DNA of 64,000 nt from Sporomusa acidovorans (GTDB lineage Bacteria > Bacillota > Negativicutes > Sporomusales > Sporomusaceae). Shown here in pieces: positions 16,807 to 24,474 of this stretch. The stretch spans positions 16,827 through 80,826 of the forward strand of contig NZ_FNAM01000028.1 of NCBI RefSeq assembly GCF_900101845.1, given 5' to 3'. The position numbers and the translations under genes are program-made. Each line of letters begins with the position of its first letter. Position 1 is the first letter of the stretch. The notes beneath the pieces are model-generated. The model did not search any database. It was not told the origin of the DNA and saw nothing but the letters and a program-made list of their open reading frames with translations.

Positions 16807-17475
16807 TTAATCACTGAAAATCCGCTCTAGCTCAATTTCAGCATTTGCGCTGACTACTCTGACATAATCGTATATATCCGATAAATGATCTGAAATCTCC
16901 TTTTGGGTAATACCGGGAGGAACATACACAACAAACATTGCTTTTTGTGTATCAGGCATAATTCGAGTACGTAAATCCGGTCCATGAATAACGCTTGAAA
17001 TAATCCCCTCATTGTCATGAATAAACATATCGTCCGGCTTTAGTTGCTGTTCACGACCGTTAATGAGAATATACTTTTCATCACCTTTTGCCGCAGCAAG
17101 AGTTAACGGAGGTTTTAGTGCTTTATAATCATGGCCCGCTGTTAATAAGCAGTTTTTTAGTTCCGCCATAAACATGGCTTCAATAAGACCCGCGACACTC
17201 GGAATGCTCTTACCTTTGAAAACAACTGATTCTAATTGTTGCTTGACGTGATAAGTTTTTTTATATCGTTTATAATAATCACTATAAATCTTGATTGGAC
17301 TATACTCATTTAATTCTATCCGATTTGAGAATCTTGCTGCTAGATTACTGACTAAGGTTTGCTTATGACGATCTAACTCTTCACTTTGTACCGGATTAAG
17401 CACATTATTTACAATCATAATGCCAACACTCGCTCCGGGATGCGCTTTTTTCCACGCTTCTGTGATTTTTAACAA
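16807..17475 (-). CDS. B3/4 domain protein (PheRS-beta-like)
   Basis: About 222 residues. The region SIPSVAGLIEAMFMAELKNCLLTAGHD and the following LTLAAAKGDEKYILINGRE resemble the B3/B4 tRNA-binding domain of phenylalanyl-tRNA synthetase beta, found as a free-standing protein in many bacteria. The TTG at 17475 has AAGGAG 9 bp upstream. The in-frame ATG at 17484 abuts that AAGGAG directly and is unlikely as the start. Role unknown; free-standing B3/4 proteins are suspected of tRNA editing or RNA binding. Monocistronic. Confidence 0.75.
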   Translation of the reverse strand: MLKITEAWKKAHPGASVGIMIVNNVLNPVQSEELDRHKQTLVSNLAARFSNRIELNEYSPIKIYSDYYKRYKKTYHVKQQLESVVFKGKSIPSVAGLIEAMFMAELKNCLLTAGHDYKALKPPLTLAAAKGDEKYILINGREQQLKPDDMFIHDNEGIISSVIHGPDLRTRIMPDTQKAMFVVYVPPGITQKEISDHLSDIYDYVRVVSANAEIELERIFSD

Positions 17476-17827
17476 AATGAACATCTCCTTGAAATATAGA
17501 TATGAATACGGTGTCAAGCATGATTGTTATCATCGTATCATAATAAATGAATGGATTATAGGGCCAATTTGAAGCGATTTTTAAAAGGCCAGTTGTGGGG
17601 CAAGGGACATGTCCCACAACTGATCTGGTTGATCTTTTCCGGCTCGCCCGGGCTAAGAAGAGACAACTGATCCAGAAGATCTAGAATAGCTAAACCATTC
17701 ATCTCAGAAATAAAGGTGGAGATTACTAACTAAAAATTTGGAGTGTCACTTGGACTGCAATATTCATATTATGTAATAGCCAGAAGTTTTGTTAAAGCTG
17801 GCAATTTAAAAGAAGGAATGAAGTATA
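17476..17827. other. Intergenic stretch with one inverted repeat
   Basis: No gene seen. A 10-bp inverted repeat CAGTTGTGGG / CCCACAACTG lies at 17590-17622 without a T-run. GAAGGA at 17812-17817 is the likely ribosome binding site of the Cys-Phe-Pro-Arg repeat gene. Confidence 0.5.
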
Positions 17828-18070
17828 GTGCCAAGTGATGGATGGGATAATCCTGAGATTGAAGAATGGGAAGAAGAAGAATCAGACGATTTTCGTCAAT
17901 GTTTTCCCTTTGGTTGCTATCCACGTCGATTCTGTTTTCCGCGTCAATGTTTTCCTAGATTTTGCTTCCCACGGCAATGCTTCCCTAGATTTTGCTTCCC
18001 GCGCCAATGCTTTCCTAGATTTTGTTTTCCACGCCAATGTTTTCCAAGACAATGTTATCCACGTCGATAG
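17828..18070 (+). CDS. Cys-Phe-Pro-Arg repeat protein
   Basis: An 80-residue protein starting at GTG 17828. Residues 1-22 are acidic (EIEEWEEEESDD). From residue 24 to the end it is a nearly pure tetrapeptide-like array: Q-C-F-P-R and F-C-F-P-R units repeated about ten times, with C-Y-P-R-R at the end. Fifteen-plus basic residues and a Cys every four or five positions give an acidic head and a basic, cysteine-rich tail. The DNA repeat has slightly varied third positions, so the repeat is kept by selection on protein and is not a recent DNA expansion. It resembles cysteine-rich spore-coat or metal-binding proteins only in composition; I do not recognise the family. A terminator follows immediately. 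Confidence 0.7.
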   Translation: MPSDGWDNPEIEEWEEEESDDFRQCFPFGCYPRRFCFPRQCFPRFCFPRQCFPRFCFPRQCFPRFCFPRQCFPRQCYPRR

Positions 18071-18078
18071 GAAGAAAA

Positions 18079-18111
18079 TAGGCCAGTACCTAGTGGACTG
18101 GTCTATTTTTT
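18079..18111 (+). terminator. Terminator after the repeat protein gene
   Basis: GGCCAGT / ACTGGTC hairpin followed by TATTTTTT, about 10 bp after the stop codon. Confidence 0.75.
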
Positions 18112-18289
18112 GCATTCACTCATAATAAGAAATATGGTCGTATGACTCTTCAAACTTCGAGGAATACCTACGGTTCTTATTAGTCCCTAATTAATGCTAG
18201 ATATTATAATTCGAGGATATAAACCTGCAAAAATTGATGCAGACAGTGCGACAATAGACAGACTGCTTGCTGCTAGGCTATAGATAGAA

Positions 18290-18998
18290 TTACTTCTTAC
18301 AAGATATATTGCATAGTTGCAAGCTTAAAATCGATGTTAGGGCTAGAAAAAAAACGATAGTTTTGTTATTTGGATTCGTAGTGGCGAAGGTAAGAGTAGA
18401 TAGGAGCACAACGGACCAGAGTGTATATCTGGATAGGGTAAACCCTGCGATTTGTGCGCGGCGCGCCAGGCGAGGTTCCATTTTTCCTGTCAAGTAATAT
18501 AGAATTATCTTCAAGCTTATCTTTATGCCAATACCATAAGATAACCGCCAGCAAAGTCACAAGATAAAAGGTAATAAAAAGCATGATCCTAAGACTCCAA
18601 AATAATAAAGATACAGGCGGTATATAGTCGTCTTGGCCGTACTAGTGAGCGTATGCCCTAGGGGATGCTGCATGAACGAATTGGCGGCTAATATCCAAAA
18701 AGCGGAGATGTTAGCTGAAACTGCTGAAAACATAACCAACAAAGCGGGAGAACTCTGCCCAGTTCATGCCAAATTCAAACTCCTGAACAAGCCCGGTAAG
18801 AATACCCACGGTATAATTGATTAGGAAAAGTTTACCCCAAAACTTTGCCATCGTTTTAAATTTCTTCCGGCCTGTACAAACATATATAGTTTCCATTAAA
18901 GCAATAAAAATTGATAGTCCCAGAGTAAGCGAAACAAACCAGAAATGATATGTAAGGGTTGAGGCAAATTGCAATCGTGCCAGAAATAATTTATCCAT
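18290..18998 (-). pseudogene. cydA: Cytochrome bd oxidase (cydAB) remnant
   Basis: Reading right to left, 18998-18711 encodes a good CydA N-terminus (MDKLFLARLQFASTLTYHFWFVSLTLG, ...GMNWAEFSRFVG). After a deletion of about 35 codons and a frame change, 18742-18557 holds ANISAFWILAANSFMQHPLG, then jumps to a later membrane segment (RLYLYYFGVLG) and, in another frame, FYLVTLLAVILWYW. From 18514 to 18290 a third frame shows the CydB-like MEPRLARRAQIAGF segment. The haem-ligand-rich middle of CydA and most of CydB are gone, so the oxygen reductase cannot be made from here. The 18112-18289 flank has no recognisable gene. Confidence 0.8.
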
Positions 18999-19037
18999 TC
19001 GAATCCTTTTACTTATGGGCTATGATAGTGGGATTAG

Positions 19038-19121
19038 TAGTAGAGTAACCCTTTTATGTGAGTGCTACTCATCGGGTGCTACATTAGTAGAAAAAAAGTT
19101 TGGGACTTGCGATCTACAAAA
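19038..19121 (-). repeat. 84-bp leader repeat, copy 1 (upstream of the cydA remnant)
   Basis: Matches 22328-22411 at 79 of 84 positions by eye. Read on the minus strand it contains two direct GTAGCAC heptamers and GAGTA/TACTC arms that can pair. In both copies its downstream end (in minus-strand sense) stops 25-40 bp before a start codon (here the cydA ATG at 18998), which is where a promoter or a structured 5' leader would lie. Confidence 0.7.
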
Positions 19122-19296
19122 CAATAAAGGGCACTCGCGGATTTGACAGAAAAAATTGACCAGGAATAGTTTAGGTAGATGGAGAATAAAAATAATGTAG
19201 TTATTTTCCATATAACAGAATGACGATAAATTGATGCTCGTGATACTCGAAATACTTTGCAGCTTTACTATTAGTAGGTGTATTATATAATAATAT

Positions 19297-19833
19297 ATGA
19301 CATGTCACAGCGCACTGCGTTTTGTTGGTAATGCCTCAATAATATATGGTTTATTATTAAGGGGGTTGACAGAAATCACGCACAACGATTCCTCGAGCAA
19401 TTATCTTTCGGTACGTGCGATGATCGAACTGATAGCAGTTCAGGATATTTTAGACGATGTTTTAGAGATGCATTTTTCTCAATACGGTTTATCTAAGGCA
19501 AAGTTTAATGCTTTAATTCAATTATATATGACTGGTGGACAAGGACTATCACAATCAGAATTAGGGAAAATGTTGCTTGTTTCCCGAGCTAATATTACTA
19601 GGCTTATTGATCGCTTAGAAAAAGAAGATCTAGTGACTCGCGAGCCAGATCCAAAGGATAAAAGAGTTTTTCAGCTTTATCTTACAGAAAGGGCTACTGC
19701 TCTCATGAATTTTTTCGTTCCCGTTCATAACCAATATATCCTCAAGCTGGTTTCGATACTTAATAATAGCGAAAAGGAACTCTTAATTTCCTTACTAAGT
19801 AAACTTAAAAAGGGATTGGAACTAAACAATTAA
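19297..19833 (+). CDS. MarR-family transcriptional regulator
   Basis: 178 residues from the first ATG; the true start is uncertain because no clear ribosome binding site precedes 19297, and TTG 19366 follows AAGGGGG too closely. The MarR winged helix is plain: GLSQSELGKMLLVSRANITRLIDRLEKEDLV and the wing REPDPKDKRVFQLYLTE. MarR proteins are dimeric repressors that respond to phenolic ligands or oxidants. No obvious target operon adjoins it: the neighbours are the cydAB remnant and a zinc-finger/HTH gene. A terminator follows. Confidence 0.85.
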   Translation: MTCHSALRFVGNASIIYGLLLRGLTEITHNDSSSNYLSVRAMIELIAVQDILDDVLEMHFSQYGLSKAKFNALIQLYMTGGQGLSQSELGKMLLVSRANITRLIDRLEKEDLVTREPDPKDKRVFQLYLTERATALMNFFVPVHNQYILKLVSILNNSEKELLISLLSKLKKGLELNN

Positions 19834-19855
19834 AGAATTAATATGATTTAATATA

Positions 19856-19886
19856 AAAGCAGAGACAATTTAGTCCCTGCTTTTTA
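19856..19886 (+). terminator. Terminator after the MarR gene
   Basis: AAAGCAG-a-GAC / GTC-c-CTGCTTTTT hairpin with a T-run, 23 bp after the stop codon. From here to 20150 no gene is seen. Confidence 0.8.
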
Positions 19887-20150
19887 TTTAGGAGCTGATA
19901 GCTCAGTAACGTTTTTGTTTGAAGAGGCGAATCGGAAATGCTTTGGTCACATTGTGAATGTCACTGTCTTTTGCCAATTGTCTGCAATTGTATATCCAAC
20001 CTAAGGTTTTATGCTACTTCTGACCAGTACCATAGCAAAAGCATGACAAATTGGCAGCCACCGCCTTGACAGTTGCTCTTGGGAAGTTGTTAATATATCG
20101 GGGTCCGGTTGATGCATAATTTATTCTGCCTCGTAAGCTATAATAAATAG

Positions 20151-20555
20151 TTAACAATCAGTAAGGTGCATTGAACCTAGAGTATCTTTCCCCCAAATTT
20201 TTATCATTACCTTACCGTTTTTTCTAAATCCATGGGCAAGTTCACAATGTCTTAATACGGCAAAATTTCTTTCATACTGTATCTTAGATAAATTGAACTT
20301 ACTCATGATTTGCTCAACAGTAACAGGACCCTCGTCCTTAATGTAGTTGTAAATGTTTTTTTGTGTTTCAGTTAACCCGTCAGTTCCGTCTTGTCCGGCC
20401 AATTTTCGGGACATTTTAGCACCATGTACTGCTGCTACGTCACAAGTCCGAGGGGGTTCTAAATACTCAAGATAGCAGTCTTCACAAAGTATTTGCCCCC
20501 GATGCATACATTGTTCACCCTCTGGGATTTCATTGTTGCATTTGTTGCAGATCAA
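20151..20555 (-). CDS. Zinc-finger plus winged-helix regulator (hypothetical)
   Basis: 134 residues starting at TTG 20555 with AAGGA 8 bp upstream. The N-terminus is a LIM-like treble-clef zinc site: CNKC (residues 3-6), then HRGQILCEDCY with Cys24 and Cys27. The C-terminal half is a winged helix: GLTETQKNIYNYIKDEGPVTVEQIMSKFNLSKIQYERNFAVLRHCEL. Two tandem 16-bp palindromes lie 35-70 bp upstream, so the protein probably controls itself. I know this architecture only as an uncharacterised regulator; the sensed signal (metal or redox by zinc cysteines) is inference. Confidence 0.7.
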   Translation of the reverse strand: MICNKCNNEIPEGEQCMHRGQILCEDCYLEYLEPPRTCDVAAVHGAKMSRKLAGQDGTDGLTETQKNIYNYIKDEGPVTVEQIMSKFNLSKIQYERNFAVLRHCELAHGFRKNGKVMIKIWGKDTLGSMHLTDC

Positions 20556-20589
20556 GTTATCAGTCCTTTCCTACTTATCAATTAAATAA

Positions 20590-20625
20590 TGTTAATATGC
20601 TAACAAATATGTTAATGTATTAACA
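20590..20625 (-). promoter_or_regulatory. Two tandem palindromic operators
   Basis: TGTTAATATGCTAACA (20590-20605) and TGTTAATGTATTAACA (20610-20625) are 20 bp apart, centre to centre, on the same DNA face. They lie directly before the start of the zinc-finger/HTH gene. Autoregulation is the simplest reading. Confidence 0.65.
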
Positions 20626-20726
20626 TTTTATTGTCAATGATTATTTTTTTATTCCGGGAATTATTGTAACATTTCCAAATATTAACTTCATCGGGAGCTG
20701 TAGTAAGCTGTCTTTTATGGGGGTTA

Positions 20727-20757
20727 AAAAAACACGGTTTTAAATGCCGTGCTTTTT
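20727..20757 (-). terminator. Terminator after the selenoprotein peroxiredoxin gene
   Basis: On the minus strand GCACGG / CCGTG forms a hairpin followed by TTTTTTT, about 75 bp past the stop codon. A T-run on the plus side makes it bidirectional. Confidence 0.75.
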
Positions 20758-20830
20758 CAATTCTGAGATTAAACTAGGTTTATGATCTATATAGACGTGA
20801 ACAATCCGCCGGCAGGTGGATTTGACTCTA

Positions 20831-21403
20831 CTAGATGGTACCAACTTTTCTAAAATCCCTTTTGATACCCGGTTCACCCGGTTTCCAACCAGCCGGTACT
20901 CCTTCACCAGTTGCCTCACCATACTGAATGCCTTGAAGTGTGCGGATAATCTCCCATACATTTCGGCCCACTTCACGAGGATATAGGGAATAATAACGAA
21001 TTCGTCCGTTAGGATCGATAATAAAGGATGCACGGTAAGCTACGCCCTTGTCTTTATCCAATACGCCGTAGGCACGTGAGATATTGCCGTTACGGTCAGA
21101 AAGGAGCGGGTACATTACTTTCTTAGCGCTAGGCGAGGTTTCAGCAAATACTTTATGAGAATAAACGCTATCAGTGCTGATTGCTATAGCATCTGCATCA
21201 AGTTCACGGATGCAAGGATAAGCAGCGGCAACTGCCGCTAACTCAGTTGGTCAAACAAAGGTAAAATCGCTGGAATAAAAGAAAAGAAGCAGCCAGCAAC
21301 CCCGAAAGTCATTTAGGCATACCTCTATTTCTTTTCCACGGTAATATGCGGGAGAACAGAAATCAGGAGCCATCTCCTCGAGCCGGAAACAGGTTTTATC
21401 CAT
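20831..21403 (-). CDS. Peroxiredoxin with selenocysteine at the peroxidatic position (in-frame UGA)
   Basis: Read from ATG 21403 (AGGAGG 8 bp upstream) the frame gives a full 190-residue AhpC/Prx protein interrupted only by TGA at codon 51 (21253-21251). That codon sits exactly where the family has its catalytic Cys: FYSSDFTFV-U-PTELAAV against the consensus FTFVCPTE. Everything after it is a normal peroxiredoxin (DAIAISTDSVYSHKVF, YPLLSDRNGNISRAYGV, the catalytic Arg in GVAYRASFIIDPNG). Eleven nt after the UGA a perfect hairpin (AGCGGCA / TGCCGCT) lies where bacterial SECIS elements occur. The C-terminal resolving-Cys motif VCP is GVP here, so it is a 1-Sec type enzyme. It should reduce H2O2 or organic peroxides. 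A nonsense mutation is the alternative, but it would have to hit precisely this codon. Confidence 0.8.
21224..21253 (-). promoter_or_regulatory. Candidate bacterial SECIS element
   Basis: UGA at 21253-21251, an 11-nt spacer, then a 7-bp stem AGCGGCA / TGCCGCT whose top can be drawn as GCGGC-AGTT-GCCGC, with a GU in the apical loop. Distance and size fit the hairpin bound by SelB. The hairpin lies within the coding sequence, as in bacteria. Confidence 0.65.
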
Positions 21404-21621
21404 ATTATACACCTCCTACTATTGGCTCAATGTATAATATGTGGTAGATTATGTAACGGTGATTCCAATCTTGGTAAAGGTTGAGTTTAATTTTGACCCA
21501 AATCTTATAGTAGGTTTTTTTGAACAAATAGCGAATGATGATATATTTAGTGCCGCGGAGACTCGGGTTTACCGATAGAAATAATATAAATTCGTGGGGC
21601 AAATTTAGGAGGTATTTTCAG

Positions 21622-22041
21622 ATGAATGAATATATATTTGCAGGTATAGCAATGGTGTTTTGGGGTATAGCGCCGGTCTGGGGTAAATTAGGATTGTGTG
21701 AGCTCCAACCTCTAGCGGCGCTTACTATACGCAGTATAATTATTACTATAATATTGGTAGTTGTGGTAACTATCAGGGGGCAGTGGGGGCTAGTTGCGGG
21801 AGTATCAGCGAAGAATATCGGATTTATTGGCTTAGAGGGGATTTGCGCCGCACTGTTAGGCCAATTAGCCTACTATTACGCATTGCGATTAGGTGAAGTA
21901 AGTCGTGTGTCTCCCATTGTTTCAGCTTTTCCGCTTGTGGCCCTTATGCTGGGTATATTGATTTTGGGTGAAAAGCTGACAATTTATAAAATAGTTGCCG
22001 CGTTGTTAATCGTCATTGGAATAGTCCTTATGCGATATTAG
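21622..22041 (+). CDS. Single-domain EamA (EmrE-like) membrane protein
   Basis: 139 residues from ATG 21622 (AGGAGG 9 bp upstream); the frame continues 5' without a better start. It has five hydrophobic helices forming one EamA repeat (FWGIAPVWGKLGL at the start, LGEVSRVSPIVSAFPLVALMLGILILGEKL near the end), half the size of the usual ten-helix DMT transporter, so it would act as a dimer. Export of a small metabolite is the family role; substrate unknown. Divergent from the selenoprotein peroxiredoxin gene. Confidence 0.75.
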   Translation: MNEYIFAGIAMVFWGIAPVWGKLGLCELQPLAALTIRSIIITIILVVVVTIRGQWGLVAGVSAKNIGFIGLEGICAALLGQLAYYYALRLGEVSRVSPIVSAFPLVALMLGILILGEKLTIYKIVAALLIVIGIVLMRY

Positions 22042-22115
22042 CGGATCACGGAAACAAGCTGACGGTTATTGTGAAAGTAAGCTTTCATCAGTTCTGCTGT
22101 GTCAATCATTGTCAT
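22038..22115 (-). CDS. Possible 25-residue peptide
   Basis: ATG 22115 is preceded by CAGGAGA. The peptide MTMIDTAELMKAYFHNNRQ ends six residues later with a TAA that overlaps the end of the EamA gene. It lies 69 bp downstream of the 39-residue ORF on the same strand, so both may form a small operon behind the 84-bp leader repeat, or both may be truncated gene starts. Not recognised. Confidence 0.35.
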   Translation of the reverse strand: MTMIDTAELMKAYFHNNRQLVSVIR

Positions 22116-22183
22116 GGCTGTTCTCCTGTTTCCTATAACCCTTTTCTCTACATCTACGTGGATGTTAAGTTTTAAGTTAAGTA

Positions 22184-22303
22184 TTAATCTTTTTCTTTGT
22201 CAATGAACCACCAATTAGAGCCGAGAAATCCTTGTGCCCAGAGACTAGATTTTATATTCCAGGTTTCAATCCGGGATTGGCGTAATGCTTCTAGAATATC
22301 CAT
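22184..22303 (-). CDS. Possible 39-residue protein behind the leader repeat
   Basis: ATG 22303 has AGAGGTG 6 bp upstream. The peptide begins MDILEALRQSRIETWNIKSS and ends with a tryptophan-rich stretch (WAQGFLGSNWWFIDKEKD). No hydrophobic helix and no known domain. It stands downstream of leader-repeat copy 2 in the same orientation and at the same distance as cydA from copy 1, which supports expression. It may be a remnant of a larger gene. Confidence 0.4.
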   Translation of the reverse strand: MDILEALRQSRIETWNIKSSLWAQGFLGSNWWFIDKEKD

Positions 22304-22327
22304 GACTTTCACCTCTTTTGTAATCTT

Positions 22328-22411
22328 TAGTAGAGTAACCCTTTTATGTGAATGCTACTCATCGGGTGTTACATTAGTAGAAAAAAGTTTTGTGACTTGC
22401 GATCTACAAAA
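22328..22411 (-). repeat. 84-bp leader repeat, copy 2
   Basis: Counterpart of 19038-19121 with five mismatches. Its minus-strand 3' end lies 25 bp before the ATG of the 39-residue ORF. The following stretch to 22668 holds no gene apart from the promoter region of the chimeric response-regulator gene. Confidence 0.7.
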
Positions 22412-22668
22412 GTCGAGATAGAATATGTAATGAGGCTGTGTGTTTTATGTTCGCGTAGACGTTCAAAACAAGGCGAACACTTCGTTGAGGGTCGACACTC
22501 GCGGGGCTGAGTTTATTAGTATAAAAATTAATGTAATAAAGGGGAAGCCGAGGACTGGTATTTTTATAGGTTTTTTAGCTAATTTTATCAAATTTTTATA
22601 AATTCTTTAAAGCAAGTTTAGACTTGGTTCTTATAATAAGCTCATAACAACGAGGGAGTTTATTATAC

Positions 22669-23367
22669 ATGAACAAGCTAAAAGCAATCTATGATGTGCT
22701 GAAGATCATGAAAAGCAAAGAAATGGTGACAGGAAGCCTTACGGCTAAGGTGGAAAAGGACCAGGTGAAGATGTTTGGCTTGGAAAGTGAATTTGAAAAA
22801 AATCTGGTCACCGGAAAAATCAAGCCCAAAGTGAATCTGGAAATGGATTATGAGGGAAGACCGGCAGTCGGTGAAGCTGATGAATTTCATTCCGAGCATT
22901 GCCAGCCGACGGGGGGAGGACATGATCGTTTTTATCATAAAATTCGCGGTCTGGATGTAGGCGCTGATGATTATTTGACCAAACCCTTCAGCCCGGCGGA
23001 ACTGGTGGCCAGAATCAAGGCGCATCTCAACCGCTACCAACGCCTGAGAGGTATCACTCCGGCCTGGGATATTCTGCAGGTCAAGGGGTTGGAAATTAAT
23101 ACGGCATCTCGCAAGGTATGTGTCAATGACAGGGAAATTCAGCTCACCACCAAGGAATACGAGTTGCTGTTGTTTTTGGCTTCTAATCCCAACATCGTCT
23201 TTAGCAAGGAGCATCTATTTAATACCATCTGGGGGAATGAAAATTTTGGCGAGGTGGCCACCGTGGCTGTTCACATTCAGAAGATTCGTAAGAAGGTGGA
23301 AAAGGACCCTGGCAATCCCGAGCTAATCGAAACACTATGGGGGATGGGGTACCGTTTAAATTCATAG
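22669..23367 (+). pseudogene. Chimeric OmpR-type response regulator missing most of its receiver
   Basis: Residues 1 to about 85 (MNKLKAIYDVLKIMKSKEMV...) do not belong to a response regulator and look like the start of an unrelated small protein. From about residue 88 the chain becomes the last quarter of a receiver domain (KIRGLDVGADDYLTKPFSPAELVARI, with the conserved Lys) followed by a complete OmpR winged-helix domain (LTTKEYELLLFLASNPNIVFSKEHLF, VAVHIQKIRKKVEKDP, GMGYRL). The phospho-acceptor Asp is missing and no sensor kinase gene follows. It seems to be a deletion fusion; an expressed, unregulated DNA-binding protein cannot be excluded. Confidence 0.75.
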
Positions 23368-23388
23368 CAAGGGTTGAAGACACTATTC

Positions 23389-24474
23389 TTAGCTTTGGTT
23401 GGTACTTCTCATCTGACGATATTTTAGTAAGTCGATAAACGCCTCTAACCTAGTCATAATTCCGGCTTCACCAGAATGTTCATCAAAAGCCATTGACAGC
23501 ACAGGAATATCTGTATCGCTGCTAACTTGATGCATAATATTTTTGGCGACAACCTCAGGCATACAGGCAAAAGGGTATATGTGTATGATACCATCATAGT
23601 TTTCCTGCCCCATATTTACCGTATGGGCAATACTCTTTAAACCATGACCGCCAACATAATGTCCTAAGTATGGTTGTGCCAGTCTGGTAAGACGCCGAAA
23701 AAGAGTAAGATACTCGCTTTTTCTAAATAAATGCCCGTTAACGTAGTCACTTAGGTACATCGTTTTATGTACCTCTACGCCAAGCTGTCCTAAACGTCTG
23801 TCTAAATCCAGGTTAGCAAACGGTTCAAGCATGACATAAATTTCACCAACAATACCGATACGCACTGGTTTAGCAGCAAGCGTAAGCTTTACGCTGTCTA
23901 GTCTATGTTCTATATCGTTCATTGTTGCTTTCAATGCCAGACTTGTTTCAGCCACATCAATTTTATTGATGGCTAGTTTCCAGACAGCATCCGACTCACC
24001 GGTAGTAACTTCATATGGGCGCATGGTGTGAATTTTTCGCTGAAGGTTATCAAGGGCATTCATTTTTTCAATAGCCAAGTGAAATGCAGAGTAGATTTCT
24101 CGTAACCCAAGTCTAGGTGCGACACGACGAAGATTTTTTAAAATGTCAATAATGTCTGGTTCGATTACAATCATATCGAAAGCATAGCCAAGTTGCTGTA
24201 AAATACCTTTTTGTACTTCAGCGTAGTACCCTAGACGACAAGGACCAACTCCGCCACAAGTTACAAGGGTGTCAGCACTCTGATCGAGAGCTTCAATAAA
24301 ATTACCCAGTGTAATTTTGAAAGGCAGACATACCGTCTCCGGGGAATACTTCACACCAAGCTCTAATGTTCTCTTGGAAGTAGGGGGAGGGAGTAGTACT
24401 TCCTGGCCAAGTCCGGTAAATAGTGTCTTAAGTACGATACTCATTTCTCCCATATGAGGAAAAGACACAATCAT
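23389..24474 (-). CDS. Acyl-CoA dehydratase activase-related protein (second of pair)
   Basis: 361 residues. Belongs to the group of proteins related to the 2-hydroxyacyl-CoA dehydratase/activase system (COG3580-like): SFPHMGEMSIVLKTLFTGLG at the start, SPETVCLPFKITLGNFIEAL with a conserved Cys, TCGGVGPCRLGYYAEVQ, and near the C-terminus MPEVVAKNIMHQVSSDTDIPVLSM then DEHSGEAGIMTRLEAF. The cysteines may hold an Fe-S cluster. The start overlaps the upstream gene by 4 bp. No true dehydratase subunits adjoin, so the substrate is unknown. Confidence 0.75.
   Translation of the reverse strand: MIVSFPHMGEMSIVLKTLFTGLGQEVLLPPPTSKRTLELGVKYSPETVCLPFKITLGNFIEALDQSADTLVTCGGVGPCRLGYYAEVQKGILQQLGYAFDMIVIEPDIIDILKNLRRVAPRLGLREIYSAFHLAIEKMNALDNLQRKIHTMRPYEVTTGESDAVWKLAINKIDVAETSLALKATMNDIEHRLDSVKLTLAAKPVRIGIVGEIYVMLEPFANLDLDRRLGQLGVEVHKTMYLSDYVNGHLFRKSEYLTLFRRLTRLAQPYLGHYVGGHGLKSIAHTVNMGQENYDGIIHIYPFACMPEVVAKNIMHQVSSDTDIPVLSMAFDEHSGEAGIMTRLEAFIDLLKYRQMRSTNQS

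Noticed and set aside
22439..22470. Similarity of GTTTTATGTTCGCGTAGACG to the sequence around the terminator at 1211-1226
   Set aside because: About 16 matching bases without shared structure or gene context; too short to call a repeat.
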